The notes under the pieces: generated by a model | Seen by the model: only the letters and a program-made list of their open reading frames with translations | Databases searched by the model: none | Told to the model about the DNA's origin: nothing | Program-made: the position numbers and the translations under genes | Source of the DNA: Colius striatus | Lineage: Eukaryota > Chordata > Aves > Coliiformes > Coliidae | Direction of reading: 5' to 3' | Assembly (NCBI RefSeq): GCF_028858725.1 | Contig: NC_084781.1 | Coordinates: 5,402,513 to 5,466,512 of the forward strand | Length of the DNA stretch: 64,000 nt | Shown: in pieces, positions 51,159 through 61,067 of the stretch | Layout of the letters: each line of letters begins with the position of its first letter | How positions within the stretch are numbered: position 1 is the first letter of the stretch

Positions 51159-54100
51159 GTTGCACGTCTGGGGCCTGATTCTCACCTACTCAGTACTCCA
51201 CCTGGCACTACCATGAGTTTTGAGTACAGAGGGAAAGCAGGCTGGGGGTGGGATGGAAACTGTATTTGTGATTCTGTTGTCCACCTCGAGCACACCGAGA
51301 CTTGTCTGTTGTGTGTAACTTGCTTCGTCCTGGGGCCCAGCACAAAATTTCTCTGCTGTTACAGTTCCAGATATCTCTCCCAAGCAGCCTTTTGATACTG
51401 CATAGTTCTTGTGCTCAGCATCAGCACGAGGCAACTTTCATTCTCAGATAGTGTAGCCATGGCCAACTGTAGCATTTGGTGAGGTGTAACTCAGTAAGAC
51501 TGCTTTTCAGAGCTCAGCCTTGTTTGCTTGTCTTTGCCCTGTCCATGGAGGAACCTCTACCTGATCCAAGCCACTAGAAAACGTGGTTTTTTGGTGGCCT
51601 AAAATGACATTTTTTTCAAAACTGAACTGCTCCTTTGGAAAACAGGGACATGTAGTGGTTCTGTTCTGCTGGTGCAGGTAGGTGCATTAGTCTGGAGACA
51701 AATAGCCAATAAAGCTGAACTAAATGCCAGTGCATTCAGTCCATTTACAGAGCAACTCAAAGTAGCCTAGATGAAATGTTTGAGTTCACACAGAGGTGTA
51801 ACTTGAAGGTCTCACCTTGTCTGCCATTGGAAGACAGCCATGTAGGCATGGATTGGTTTGGAGTCATGCTCTTTCAGCTGCAGAATGTTTTTGGTTTCTT
51901 ATTGCTATGGAAAGTTTCTCTGTGCTGTGGTCTCTCAGGCCTATAGGTATATGCATTTTCCTTTAGCTTTCTGATTTTCTTTCCTGGAGAATGAGTAGCT
52001 TTACTTTTTCCTTCGATGCAAATGTAAATATTGTTGTTGATGTTCAGGAGTGCTGTGCCACAGGCAAATATGTTTGTAGGAGATACATTCCCTTCTAACT
52101 CAATTTATTGTTTTCTTAATAAACAAGAGACTCTTGAGTGGTGAACACAATTTCTCTGGGTTTTTCTGCTTTCTAAAGCCCAGGCTCCTTAAATGATTTT
52201 ATTATTTGCAAGACTAACTGCAAAATAATTTATTATACTGTTTCTTACCTGGTGCCCAGTTGCCACCCAGGCAATATTTCAAGTGACCGTACAGTTCATG
52301 ACTGAATGAAGTGTGCAAGCTCAGGGTGAGAGTCTTGAGGACTTTCAAAGCATATTGTGTTATTTAATATTGACTGTTCTGGAAGGCATGAGCAATAGAT
52401 CATAAAGTGTTTTGAAAACAGCAGTAGCTCAGGTGCATTGAAATTAGTGGCTTATATTTGCAGAAAAACCCAGCAAAGAAATTAATTAGAAGGAGCTTAG
52501 TTCACCACTGCTTACTCCAGTTTTAGAAGAACAAAGGTATTAAGTAGGCAAAACTGGGATAACGCAGTTGTGAATCAAGCCTGTGGTTGCTAAGATTGCT
52601 TTTCAATTTCTTTCACTCCAATGTATGTAAATTGTGTGTGTGAATATAAAACAATGATGAACTGTTTCAGAATTTCTTTCTGGGTTGTTCTGATTAGAAA
52701 AAGATAAAATCTTTTTCAATAAAGATCTACAGTAACTTTCACATGCCTAGAGTGTTTTCTTTCCTGTCCAGAATGGTGACCCAGCATTGGTTTAGTCATC
52801 AATCAATTCAATAATGTATGTATAGGCTAGAACAACAGACTGGTTGTTAGGCTTTCTGCTAATTTTGCATGTTAAGGCAAACTAAAGAGGAACTCTACAA
52901 CCCAAATATAACCCAGAGGACTCAAGCAGTCTTTACTCTCAGAAGCACTCCTTCAGTTCAGGTGTTAGTTCAACCACTACTATCCTCTACTGGCATTCTT
53001 GGGGATATGTGAGTGTATAGCCACAACCAATGCTGAGCTCAACTGAAAGTCAAGACTAGCCATAAAGTTGCATTTCTAGTTGCTGACATTGCAGGGTGTG
53101 GCTTTGGGGTACCAAATTACCCGAGGAAAGAAACAACTGCCTACCACCTTCTGACTAAAAAGGATCAAATGTTGCTGTCTGGAGTGAAAAAAACCCAAGG
53201 GCTCGTACAGCTACCTGTAGGGTGATCTTCTCTTGTGCATAAGGAAAGGAGAATTGGAAAGCTACCTGTGCATGCTTGGTGCTGTTGCAAATAGAGACAG
53301 GCAGCCAAAGTGAAGCAGTGAAGTGTTTTCCCTGACACTAAGGGCTGTGTCACCAGCAAGCCCACAACTGCTATGGGTTATGACAACTCTGTCCTATGCA
53401 AATGGTGAGGACTCAGTCCCTCCCACTGGGAGTTTTGATAAAGTAGAGCTTAAGAGGCTGTTTACAAATACGCTGATTAGAGGAGGCTGTTTGTTACCTT
53501 GGGTGGTGAGAGGTCACCAACACCTGCAAGCCTGTCTCCCCGAGGGATGATGCACACATAGGGTACGGTGCCCTTTCCATGGAAGTGGCCAGTTTCAAGG
53601 TCAAGCCTTTTGGGGCTTGTGGCATAGTTTAGTGGAACACTGAGCTTAAAATCCCCAAAGTGGCTATGCTACCCCATAAAACTGTTTGCTCTCAGGGCCG
53701 TTCATGGTCAAGCAGTGATCAGTGTCTTTATTTACTGTCTTAGAATTCTACATATTTATGCAGCTAAAGGTATGAGAGCGTTTACACTGGCAGCTGCAGA
53801 GCGCATGAAATTGCTGCGAAGACTAGATGCCAAGGAACACAGAGGAAAGGTAATATGGACCACTTTCTCCTGCAAAGAAAGGTGTTTGGGATGGGCATGG
53901 GCTTTAGGGTGACTGAGAGCAAGTGATGCCTAGAAAAACCCATGTCTGTGTTACTGCAAAGGAAGCCTTGGGCACTGATACACCTTGTTTAAGTGACTCT
54001 GTCAGGATCCTAAAATCAGGTGGGATGAGAATAAGCTTTTTCTCTTTTCAGCCTATGGTTCATACAGCACTCTAAGACAACACTGATCCAGGCAAATATA

Positions 54101-57100
54101 TTTATATTGCCAGTGGTCTCTGAGGCTGTAGGATTTATGAGTAACAGATTTATGCTAGGAGTGCTGGAGCTGACATGAACAGTCTCAAAGATGCTGGACT
54201 TGGGTTGTCATACAAATTATGGCTGAAGAGCACTTGAGGGCATTCAGCAGGGCCTGGGAAACTCCCCCCATTTTGTGATGCCATGGGTCCTAATTTATGG
54301 GATTCAAAATCTGTTTGTGAGCAGTCTTTGGTTTATGTGCCACAGCCCTTGGTATTCTGGATACTATTCAGCCCAGACTGCTTTTCCCTGTTCCTTGTTT
54401 TATGATAGCATCAGTCTCTAAACTCTCATATTTTATCTGCTGTGCTGCTATTTTCAGACTCCTCTGCTGGTGGCTGTCACTGCCAGGCAACCAGCTATTG
54501 TGTATGATTTGATCCAGACAGGAGCAGATGTCAATGCTGTAGACAACAAAGGGCAGTCAGCTTTACATCTTGCTGCAACATATGGTTATGCTCAAGTTCT
54601 TCAGGTAGGAAAAGCTTTTATGGCTTTAATTGCTAGCAATATAAACCTGAAAAGCCTCTCAATATTGATGTCTTTAAATATCTATCTCAGAGGGCAAGAT
54701 GTCAGTAAGCAATAAAAAGTGACCAAAGAGCAAATTAGCACGTTAGAAAAGGCACTGTAGGAATTCTTTGGAGGGATTGTATGGCAGAGAGAAGCATTCT
54801 GGAACGTGCCTCTTAAATGCTTAGTTATTGGCTATAAAATCAGAAGTAGTAAAATGTGCCTTCCTTGATTCCTGTCAGGACTGAGTATAGGCAGCTTCAA
54901 TGCACTGTGCCAAGTTTACCTGAGGACAGTGCTGAGTTTACCTGTGCTAGTGGCAGTGCCAGAGGGAGCCTGGCACCCTGGCAGTCCATCTCCAGTATTC
55001 ACTAGCTCTGCCTTGCACACGCCCTGGGTGAAGTCACCAGCGGACAGTTAATGTGTAACATTGAGAGTTCTCTGGAAAACAGGTGTTCCATTCAGTCAGG
55101 AAAAGTGGGTTAGATCAGATGGTTCCAACAAAGCCTCCTGGAGTACCTGATGGTGGTTTGAGGTTTGGTTTTTGTGTGGGGAGTTTTGTTTTCCCTTGAC
55201 ATAAAGAGTCAGTGCACTCAGGCTTGCTTCTCTGTGCAGTCAAAGCCATGAAGTGCTTTCAAGTTTGTTTCTCTCTTTATTCCAGTTGTGTTTTTTTTCT
55301 AATGGATTAAACACCTAATCTCTAATCATCAGGCAGCTCAGAACTACTTGTCAATATTTGATCTGTATATATTATCATTGTTATTATATTATTGCTATGA
55401 AAAGAGTGCCCAGGTCCTAACCATTCTGGGTAACCTCTCATCAGAAGGATTCTGTCTTGATCCTTGTCTGACCTGGCATGGTTCTGGATGAGTCACTGTA
55501 CTGCCAAAACTCTGAGCCAAGACTATTGCTTTATTCTCAGAGAAAAAAAACCCATGTGTTTCCTGTAATAATATGGGCAAGGAGCTACTTGGCAGCATCA
55601 CATCAAATCTTTCATTTCCTGAAGTTAAAGAGTTAAAATTTTCACTTTCTGCTAAATCCAGGCAATGCTTATCTCCAGATCACTATTTTCTAGGCTCTGC
55701 ACCCTTGCTTACCAAGAGTAACTAAGTAAGAACTGCTGTTACTGGTGCCTTTGCTTAATCCACAATGAAAGTGAGGAGGTTAACACTCTTGAACTGGGGG
55801 CACTGACTTTATTTTGTTGTTCTGAACTGAAGAATCTGATAGGATACCATACTTAGTTTAGGGAACTAGGGAACACAATCATCTTGTGTAACTCTGAATG
55901 TCCCTGTCAGGCCATAGATTCACAGCACTGAAATATGATGTCAAATAAGGGCTTAGTTTGTAGTTAAATTATAGTTATCTGTCTGTTTTGAAGTTTTGTT
56001 ACTGGCTTGGGTGGTATTCTGCTGCACTGAAACTTTCCATTTCTTTGTTGTTTCTAGGTTATACTGTCACTAGGTTTCCCTCTTGACTTAGAAATGAAGG
56101 ATTTTGAAGGTAAAACCCTTTGTGCAGGTATTTTATAGTGGTAATTAAAATATGTCAGAACACCATACTGGCTGTTTCACTGATGGATCCTCATGGGTGG
56201 TGTGCTCAGAGGTCAGAGTGGCCTTAGAAACCGCCTGGGGGAGAGTTGTTGCGGTGTGCTTAAATGCTGCAGAAATCAGAAGTGCTGAGGATTTGGTGGT
56301 GATTCAGTGCACAGTTGGAACTGAGCACCTGCTGGAATACACCACAAAGTGCCCATACAGCCAGTATGGAACCCTTGAAACCAGAAACGTGCTCGTGCCT
56401 CGGCAGTGCACGTGCAGGGATGCACACGCTCTCCCTGCCAGTCCTCCCTTCCTCGCTGTGCATGGGTGTTTTTGTTGCTACTGCCGCTATCTCCCTCCTG
56501 TTTTCCAGGCCATACACCACTCCACTGTGCTGTTCTGGCCCACAACGCCCTGCTGCGGGAGCAGGGTTGCCAGACATGGACAGAGGAGCAGCAGAAAGAC
56601 CTTCAGCACCAGAGCAAAGAGCTGGAATCCTGTATCCAGCTCCTGGTGCAGACGGGAGCCTCCATCTACAGCCGGGTAAGAGACGGGCTCGGTTATCCAT
56701 AGGCTGCTTGTGTGAGACCTCTCCCCTGCCCTGCCTGTGCTATGCTCAAACTGTACAACTGGAGAAGGAATGAACTGCTGACACAAGGACTAAGCCTCTT
56801 CCCTTTTCAAGTGACTGTAGGTTGTTGCTGCCTTTTGGAGTTACCTTCTTGCAGCCTGAGGTAACCACTGGGCAGTGAGGGGGTGCTGGAGGGAACGCTC
56901 CACGCTTGCTGCAGCCCTGCCCTGGACTTTTCTCCACTGAGTTTATACCTTCAGATTTTCTGCAGAACATTTCTGATTTTGTTTGGCTTTTCTCTTTTTC
57001 AATAGGATGTGAAAAGCAACAAAACTGTTCTGCATTATACAGTCCAGGATGGGAACATCTCACTGCTCAGATACTTCCTGGAGCTGAATGCTTTCAAGTC

Positions 57101-60100
57101 CAAGGACTTTGTCAATAACAAGGTGAGTCAGGCCATGCATGGACAGGGTTTGTGTGCACATCCATAGGTAGAGGAGGTTTTGAGAGCAGAGCAAGAGCTG
57201 TGCTGTGGTGGGAGGCTGCATGCAGGCCTTGGGACATCTGTGGGGTCCTGCAGAAACCAGTTATTCTCTTCCCACACACTTTTTTTTCTGGAGGGAAAGA
57301 GGAACGGTTTGTGTACCTGAACTTTTCTTTCTCTTCTTTAACCTGAACCTGCATTTTCCAGTCAATGGACATTTATCCTGGAAAGCAGTGTCTGAGGTGT
57401 GTTGTGAAACACAGGCCCCTCTCCCAGCAGACAGAAACTGAGAGAATGAGAGCAAAAGAACCAGGGAAGAGGAAGGACATGGGAAGCGGTTACTTGAGGG
57501 GGAACATGAACTTTATTACATTAGGCTGAAGACTGAGAAAAGAGATCTACAGTGATGCAATGGTTTGCTGTTGGCAGCAGTGTAACGCTGAAAAACAGCT
57601 CTTTAGGGCAACCATGTAGCAAGTAATCTCTCCTTTCAAATATGCTGTCCATAGGAAGCGTGAATCTAGGAGTAAGGGAGATGATGACTCTGCTTTCAGT
57701 GTTGTCTGTAAGTCTTCTGTCTCTGTGACTGGTTGTTGTGGCGGCTGCGTGCAAGTTTGAGCCTGAGGAATCAAACTAGACCCAGGGCCCACCAAGCCCT
57801 AACAGCTGCCAGGAGCAGTGACAGAAGACAGACATGAGCTACATGCAGTGAACCAGTGGCTGAGAGTGCCAGGCAGGTGGAACACGAGGAAAAACAGCTC
57901 TTTGAAGTGAGGCACACCTTGCTGAACAGATGGGAGCCGAGGCACTGTGGCAAGTCGACCACCTCTGGCTCTGGGGTGTCCAGAAGCTGCTTTAGGCACT
58001 CTATCCAACCCTGCTTACTCATCTGAAGTTTTGCTAACGTTGGCTCCTTAGCATGGGATTTTTGGAGGCACAACCATTCCTAGGTTGAATAAAGCAAGAT
58101 AGAAACTGTCCCAGTACTGCAAGATAGTGTCACCCATCCCCTCACTGCCCCATACTTCACCTCTGAGCAGATACCAAGCGGTGACACTATCTTGCAGCTG
58201 GATCAGCTTCACCAATCCTCCCAAGCAAAAAATCTCGACATTCCCGTGCCTTAGCTGAGACATCACTCTGCACCATCAGCCAGAACCTTGGATCTCGACC
58301 ATCTGCCCTCTCTCAGCAGTGCTATGTGGGTGATTCTGGTTGCTTGTGCAAAAGGGTACTCTTGAGCAGAAAAGGAGAGAAGGAGGGGAGGACAAGGCTA
58401 GGGCTCCCTGTTTTGAGAGAGTCAATGCATTAGCTTTTTATTTCAACAGTTTCAGTCTCTTCACCTTGCTTGTACTCCCTAAACCATCCACATGCTTGTG
58501 TCCATCAGAAAAGAACTGGTTTTTTTCTGTCAATGCAGCTGCTCACTTGGGAAGCAAATACTGGTGAGCTTCAGTTTTATTTCTCCTCTGCAGATTTCTG
58601 TTGGACTGGAGGAAACATACTTTCCTTTGTGTATGTGGGTAAAACACTGGGTTTGTTTTTCTGTGCAGAGAAGGACCTTACACTGCATTTTCACTACATT
58701 CTTTCTATATCTTTTAAGACCCATTTGGCAGGTGCTATCTTGCCTGTGAGGCTCTGATGTTGTCTCTTGATCACAATCCTGTGAGAGCACCCTACTGTGA
58801 TAGGATCACTTGGAGCCTTCAGTGTTGTTGGTGAGCTGTTTGGAACAGTGAGAAATATGATGGCAATGTTGTCTGATACTCATCCTGGCTTTTTAACTCC
58901 TCCAAGTATGAAGAAAACAAGAAAACAGGGATGCTGGAGTCCATGGCTTGGCTTTCCTGGCTTACCCACAGCTTGCTGTGGTTGTCTCATTCCAAATACA
59001 TATCCTTTTCACAAGGAGAAAAGTACTAAGGCCTTTGAGGTGTTTTTCATTTGAAGGATTCCTAGAGCCCACATACTGGTGCATAAGGTCTCTTCAAATC
59101 AATGGGAGGCTTCAAGATCAGGCATTGTCAGATTGCCATGTCTTCTTAAGCATCATGACTGGATTTGAAAGCTATCAAATGCTCCTGCCACAAAGATGCA
59201 GCAGATAGAGATGTTTCCATTTAAAGAAGTCCTGTAAAGAACTTGTAACTGTACCTTGACTCCATGGGATGATAAAATTGACAAGGATCTGTTTGTTCAG
59301 GGCTCATGAAAAAATGCCTGTCCCAGAACAGCTGTAAGGCTTTTGTGTTTTGTTTTGTGTTTCAGTGTCCCTGATGTCTCAGTGGTAAATAGGACCTGAA
59401 AACTGTGTGTATTCCTTTTAATGCCTGGAATAGTAACACACGTTGCAATTTGTGTCCAGCCATTGTGAGTTCAGGACAAACGTATGATCGTTTCCGAGAG
59501 AAAAAATACACAACTGCCTGAATGAGACTTCTTGCAGACTAAAAATACCTTGCCTCATGCATTTGCTTATTAGGTTTTTTTCATTTAAAACCGTTACCAG
59601 TCATACCTGACTAGGCAGGGGCACAGATTTCTACACGGTCTGGTGATACCAGGGCTTCTCTGCCACAAATTGCAGCACGCTCCGTCCCACGCTCCCGCCG
59701 TAGCTTCACAACACAATTTGTCCGTTGTGTCTGTGCAAACCCTGTCCCTGAAAAAGCTGAAGTTGGTATGTGCTGAAATAGGCTCTTGATCTCAGGATTC
59801 TACTTATGATGACACCGTGAAAATAAAGCCAAGCACCACCTTTAGCACTCTGCAGAGGAACCAGGAGAAGGTTTGAAGCCCAGTGGGATTTCTTTCTCCT
59901 GCTGCAGAGCCAAGCTACCTGCACCTCTGTTTGGTCCATGATACACAAAGTCCTTGTGTAGCCCATGTGTGATGAGTAACATGGCATAATGTGTGTTGTG
60001 AGGTGAAATAGTTCCTATGGTTTCTTCTGCATAAACACAGATGTTACATGGCATCTGTCCATCTCTCAAATAACTCATCTGATCTCTGCTTATGTGAGGG

Positions 60101-61067
60101 TACAAATTAGCAGGGGGTTGCAGAGTGGTTAGGAATGTTGCTGATACAAGACAATTTGTTATCTGTACCCAAAGCATCAAAGCCCCCCAATCTGTAGTGC
60201 TTTATCAGAGAGAAAGATCTGAATCCATAAATCTCCTTTCTCACACACGTGTGAGAAACAGAGCAGAGACACTCCCTCACCTCTCGGTAAGTAATCGGCT
60301 TCTTCAGCCCAGCAGGCTTCTTCAGCTCTCATTTCACAGGTCTCTGTTTCTGGGGCGATTTTGAGTAGGTGGCACAGCTTATCAGGAAGTTTCTCTTCCT
60401 TTCTCCTTTTTCTTCCACTGCATTAGGCTCATGGCAACACTGCTTTGCATATGGCAGCGGCGTTGCCTCGTGACAAGAACCAGAAAGAAATTGTCCAGTT
60501 GCTCCTTGACCACGGGGCAGACCCAAGCATCCGAAACCTAGACAATGATCAGCCAATCCACATGGCTCCCTCTGGAAAAGCTGGAGATCAAGTATGTGAT
60601 TGCTACTGCTTCCTAACACGTCTGTGCATACTACAACTCGCTGTCCATACCGGGGGAACAAAGAGAACAGGTTGCATGACTTGTATCTGAGGTTACAGTG
60701 GTGTAGACTTGGGGCTTCCTCCCTAATCAAGGAGCACAAACCAGCCATTAGCCTCCAAATACGTTTGGGGAGGTACCAATGTGTAGTTCTTGTAGTTCAA
60801 TGGCAAATCTCAAGAGATGATGGGCTTTCATCCCTACAGGTATGAAAAGGCTCTTGTAACTCATTGTAGTCTCTGCCATGTTTATATATGTGTATTTAGC
60901 TAGATGTATACATACAAGTCTGTGTGTGTATGTATTGGAGTGTCTGCATGCACGGTTTCAGATGATGCATTATGAACTTCTACATTTTTTGGCAGGTTAG
61001 GCATATGCTGAAGAAAGGGAGAGTTGCATCTGCATTCGTTTCCTGCCACCGAAATGCCAGATCCTAG
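39107..61067 (+). CDS. POU2AF1: Predicted long POU2AF1-ankyrin isoform (OCA-B/IkB-zeta hybrid)
   Basis: Exons 39107-39122, 48919-49046, 49742-49784, 49875-50146, 50847-51118, 53744-53849, 54458-54604, 56058-56109, 56509-56675, 57006-57122, 60427-60591 and 60996-61067 total 1557 nt, 518 codons plus stop, with every GT-AG and phase consistent. Residues 1-244 are OCA-B without its last 12 residues. Residues 244-518 are an IkB-zeta-type ankyrin domain (SALHLAATYGYAQVLQ, GHTPLHCAVLAHNAL, GNTALHMAAALPRD, LLLDHGADPSIRNLDNDQPI). Known relatives bind NF-kB p50/p52, so the product could bridge POU and NF-kB sites in the nucleus. The ankyrin exons are certain as homology; their joining to POU2AF1 is inferred from phase, order and homology. 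A separate promoter for the ankyrin exons is the alternative, but none was found. Confidence 0.78.
39123..48918 (+). other. POU2AF1 intron 1
   Basis: A 9.8-kb intron with no gene recognised. The segment 41860-42240 is clearly GC-richer than its surroundings, open in all three forward frames, and has a kB match GGGGCTTCCC at 42150-42159. It may be an intronic enhancer or alternative promoter. A long T/C tract lies at 47300-47340. The rest is AT-rich without recognised repeats. Confidence 0.6.
48919..49046 (+). CDS. POU2AF1: POU2AF1 exon 2 (OCA motif)
   Basis: 128 nt after a strong pyrimidine tract (CCTTCAG), donor GTAGGA. It encodes the POU-binding peptide RPYQGVRVKEPVKELLKRKR, which in the crystal structure of the mammalian protein contacts both POU subdomains and the octamer base pair. 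It ends ATAATT-type Ala/Thr linker residues (ATAATT), in phase 0. Confidence 0.96.
49742..49784 (+). CDS. POU2AF1: POU2AF1 exon 3
   Basis: 43 nt, acceptor CTTCTAG, donor GTAATG. It encodes VVLPHQPLPSYSPM plus a split Gly, matching human VVLPHQPLATYTTV-G. Reading on past 49784 reaches a stop soon, so splicing to 49875 is required. Confidence 0.94.
49875..50146 (+). CDS. POU2AF1: POU2AF1 exon 4
   Basis: 272 nt, acceptor TTTTCAG, donor GTAAGT. It encodes QPCIDIDAAASALPVTDEGA, then LCSGWISQPSPTSLQPLTQW, and SHEAVSCPYTADMYVQPMCP onward to TNFA. It is highly conserved with the human activation region, including the Tyr-rich CPSYT and VGPSSVLTY runs. Confidence 0.96.
50847..51158 (+). CDS. POU2AF1: POU2AF1 exon 5 (canonical terminal exon)
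   Basis: 312 nt to the TAA at 51156-51158. It encodes PRSTTPAVVPQLEV, PLTYFPWAQPLSALP, FVPLPISIPEPAPQ, then TLPIEKLLLEDEDNDTYVLN and HALSVEGL. The first 272 nt (to 51118) are shared with the long transcript; the final 40 nt are used only when the internal donor AC|GTATGT is ignored. Confidence 0.96.
   Translation, partial: PRSTTPAVVPQLEVTDQQPPLTYFPWAQPLSALPAPTLQYQPSSSTLSGPQFVPLPISIPEPAPQELEDARRVIGTLPIEKLLLEDEDNDTYVLNHALSVEGL
51113..51124 (+). promoter_or_regulatory. POU2AF1: Internal splice donor in the POU2AF1 terminal exon
   Basis: The Thr-Tyr-Val codons read AC|G TAT GTT, so a near-consensus donor GTATGT sits at 51119-51124. Splicing from 51118 to the acceptor at 53744 completes the Thr codon (AC + A) and continues ILHI, reproducing the NFKBIZ order DGDT-FLHI. 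The donor and acceptor phases agree exactly. Confidence 0.75.
51159..53743 (+). other. POU2AF1: POU2AF1 3' UTR, also the intron before the ankyrin exons
   Basis: AATAAA hexamers occur at 51708-51713, 52118-52123 and 52718-52723. The last is followed by a T-rich, GT-containing stretch and would give a 3' UTR of about 1.6 kb. Perfect octamers lie at 52016-52023 and 53396-53403. No open frame with coding character was seen. If the donor at 51119 is used, the whole stretch is removed as a 2.6-kb intron. Confidence 0.7.
52718..52723 (+). terminator. POU2AF1: Likely main poly(A) signal of short POU2AF1
   Basis: AATAAA followed within 40 nt by a T/GT-rich downstream element. Earlier hexamers at 51708 and 52118 may serve as alternatives. 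Confidence 0.5.
53744..53849 (+). CDS. Long isoform, first ankyrin exon
   Basis: 106 nt, acceptor CTGTCTTAG, donor GTAATA, needing two bases from upstream. It encodes ILHIYAAKGMRAFTLAAAER then MKLLRRLDAKEHRGK, matching NFKBIZ FLHIAVAQGRRALSYVLARK then MNALHMLDIKEHNGQ. Length and phase equal the minus-strand exon 6943-7048. The incoming phase is what the donor at 51119 supplies. Confidence 0.92.
54458..54604 (+). CDS. Long isoform, second ankyrin exon
   Basis: 147 nt, 49 codons, acceptor ATTTTCAG, donor GTAGGA. It encodes TPLLVAVTARQPAIVYDLIQ, TGADVNAVDNKGQSALHLAA and TYGYAQVLQ. The GADVNAVDNKGQSALHLAA core is textbook ankyrin and the exon aligns with NFKBIZ. The minus-strand counterpart (6671-6817) has identical length and phase. 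Confidence 0.95.
56058..56109 (+). CDS. Long isoform, third ankyrin exon
   Basis: 52 nt, acceptor GTTTCTAG, donor GTAAAA. It encodes VILSLGFPLDLEMKDFE plus a split Gly, matching the NFKBIZ bridge ending FVDLEATNYDG. Too short to stand alone; supported by phase and homology on both sides. Confidence 0.88.
56509..56675 (+). CDS. Long isoform, fourth ankyrin exon
   Basis: 167 nt, acceptor TTTTCCAG, donor GTAAGA. It encodes HTPLHCAVLAHNALLREQGC, a Gln/Glu-rich insert (WTEEQQKDLQHQSKELES) and CIQLLVQTGASIYSR. This insert between the LHCA helix and the next helix is characteristic of IkB-zeta (LHCAVIAHNAVVHE, then IKCLIQMGAAVEAK). Same length as minus-strand exon 6115-6281. Confidence 0.94.
57006..57122 (+). 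CDS. Long isoform, fifth ankyrin exon
   Basis: 117 nt, 39 codons, acceptor TTTCAATAG, donor GTGAGT. It encodes DVKSNKTVLHYTVQDGNISL then LRYFLELNAFKSKDFVNNK, matching NFKBIZ DRKSGRTALHLAAEEANLEL then IRLFLELPSCLSFVNAK. Consensus is better kept than in the minus-strand paralogue. Confidence 0.93.
57123..60426. other. 3.3-kb intron of the long isoform with an antisense transcript-like patch
   Basis: Between 57500 and 58330 the minus strand has overlapping open frames (58266-58048 and 58073-57771) and ends with an AATAAA (57517-57512 on the minus strand). I recognise no protein in them and the frames overlap without splice logic. The patch contains the inverted repeat described separately. The remainder is unremarkable intron. 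Confidence 0.4.
58117..58197. repeat. Perfect 18-bp inverted repeat with 45-nt loop
   Basis: CTGCAAGATAGTGTCACC at 58117-58134 is matched by its exact reverse complement at 58180-58197. Transcribed either way, it would form a stable stem. It could be a small-RNA precursor, a remnant of a nonautonomous DNA transposon, or chance local inversion. No known microRNA sequence was recognised. Confidence 0.8.
60427..60591 (+). CDS. Long isoform, sixth ankyrin exon
   Basis: 165 nt, 55 codons, acceptor TGCATTAG, donor GTATGT. It encodes AHGNTALHMAAALPRDKNQK, EIVQLLLDHGADPSIRNLDN and DQPIHMAPSGKAGDQ, matching NFKBIZ YNGNTALHVAAS, LLMRKGADPSTRNLENEQPV and HLVPDGPVGEQ. This is the clearest IkB-zeta signature in the window. 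Confidence 0.95.
60996..61067 (+). CDS. Long isoform, terminal coding exon
   Basis: 72 nt to TAG, acceptor TTTTTTGGCAG. It encodes VRHMLKKGRVASAFVSCHRN and ARS, aligning with the NFKBIZ end (IRRILKGKSIQQRAPPY): a short basic helix then a free tail. Confidence 0.88.
   Translation, partial: VRHMLKKGRVASAFVSCHRNARS

Noticed and set aside
56152-56786. Several long overlapping open frames on both strands
   Set aside because: They overlap the 167-nt ankyrin exon at 56509-56675, which alone has homology and splice sites. The others are GC-driven shadows.
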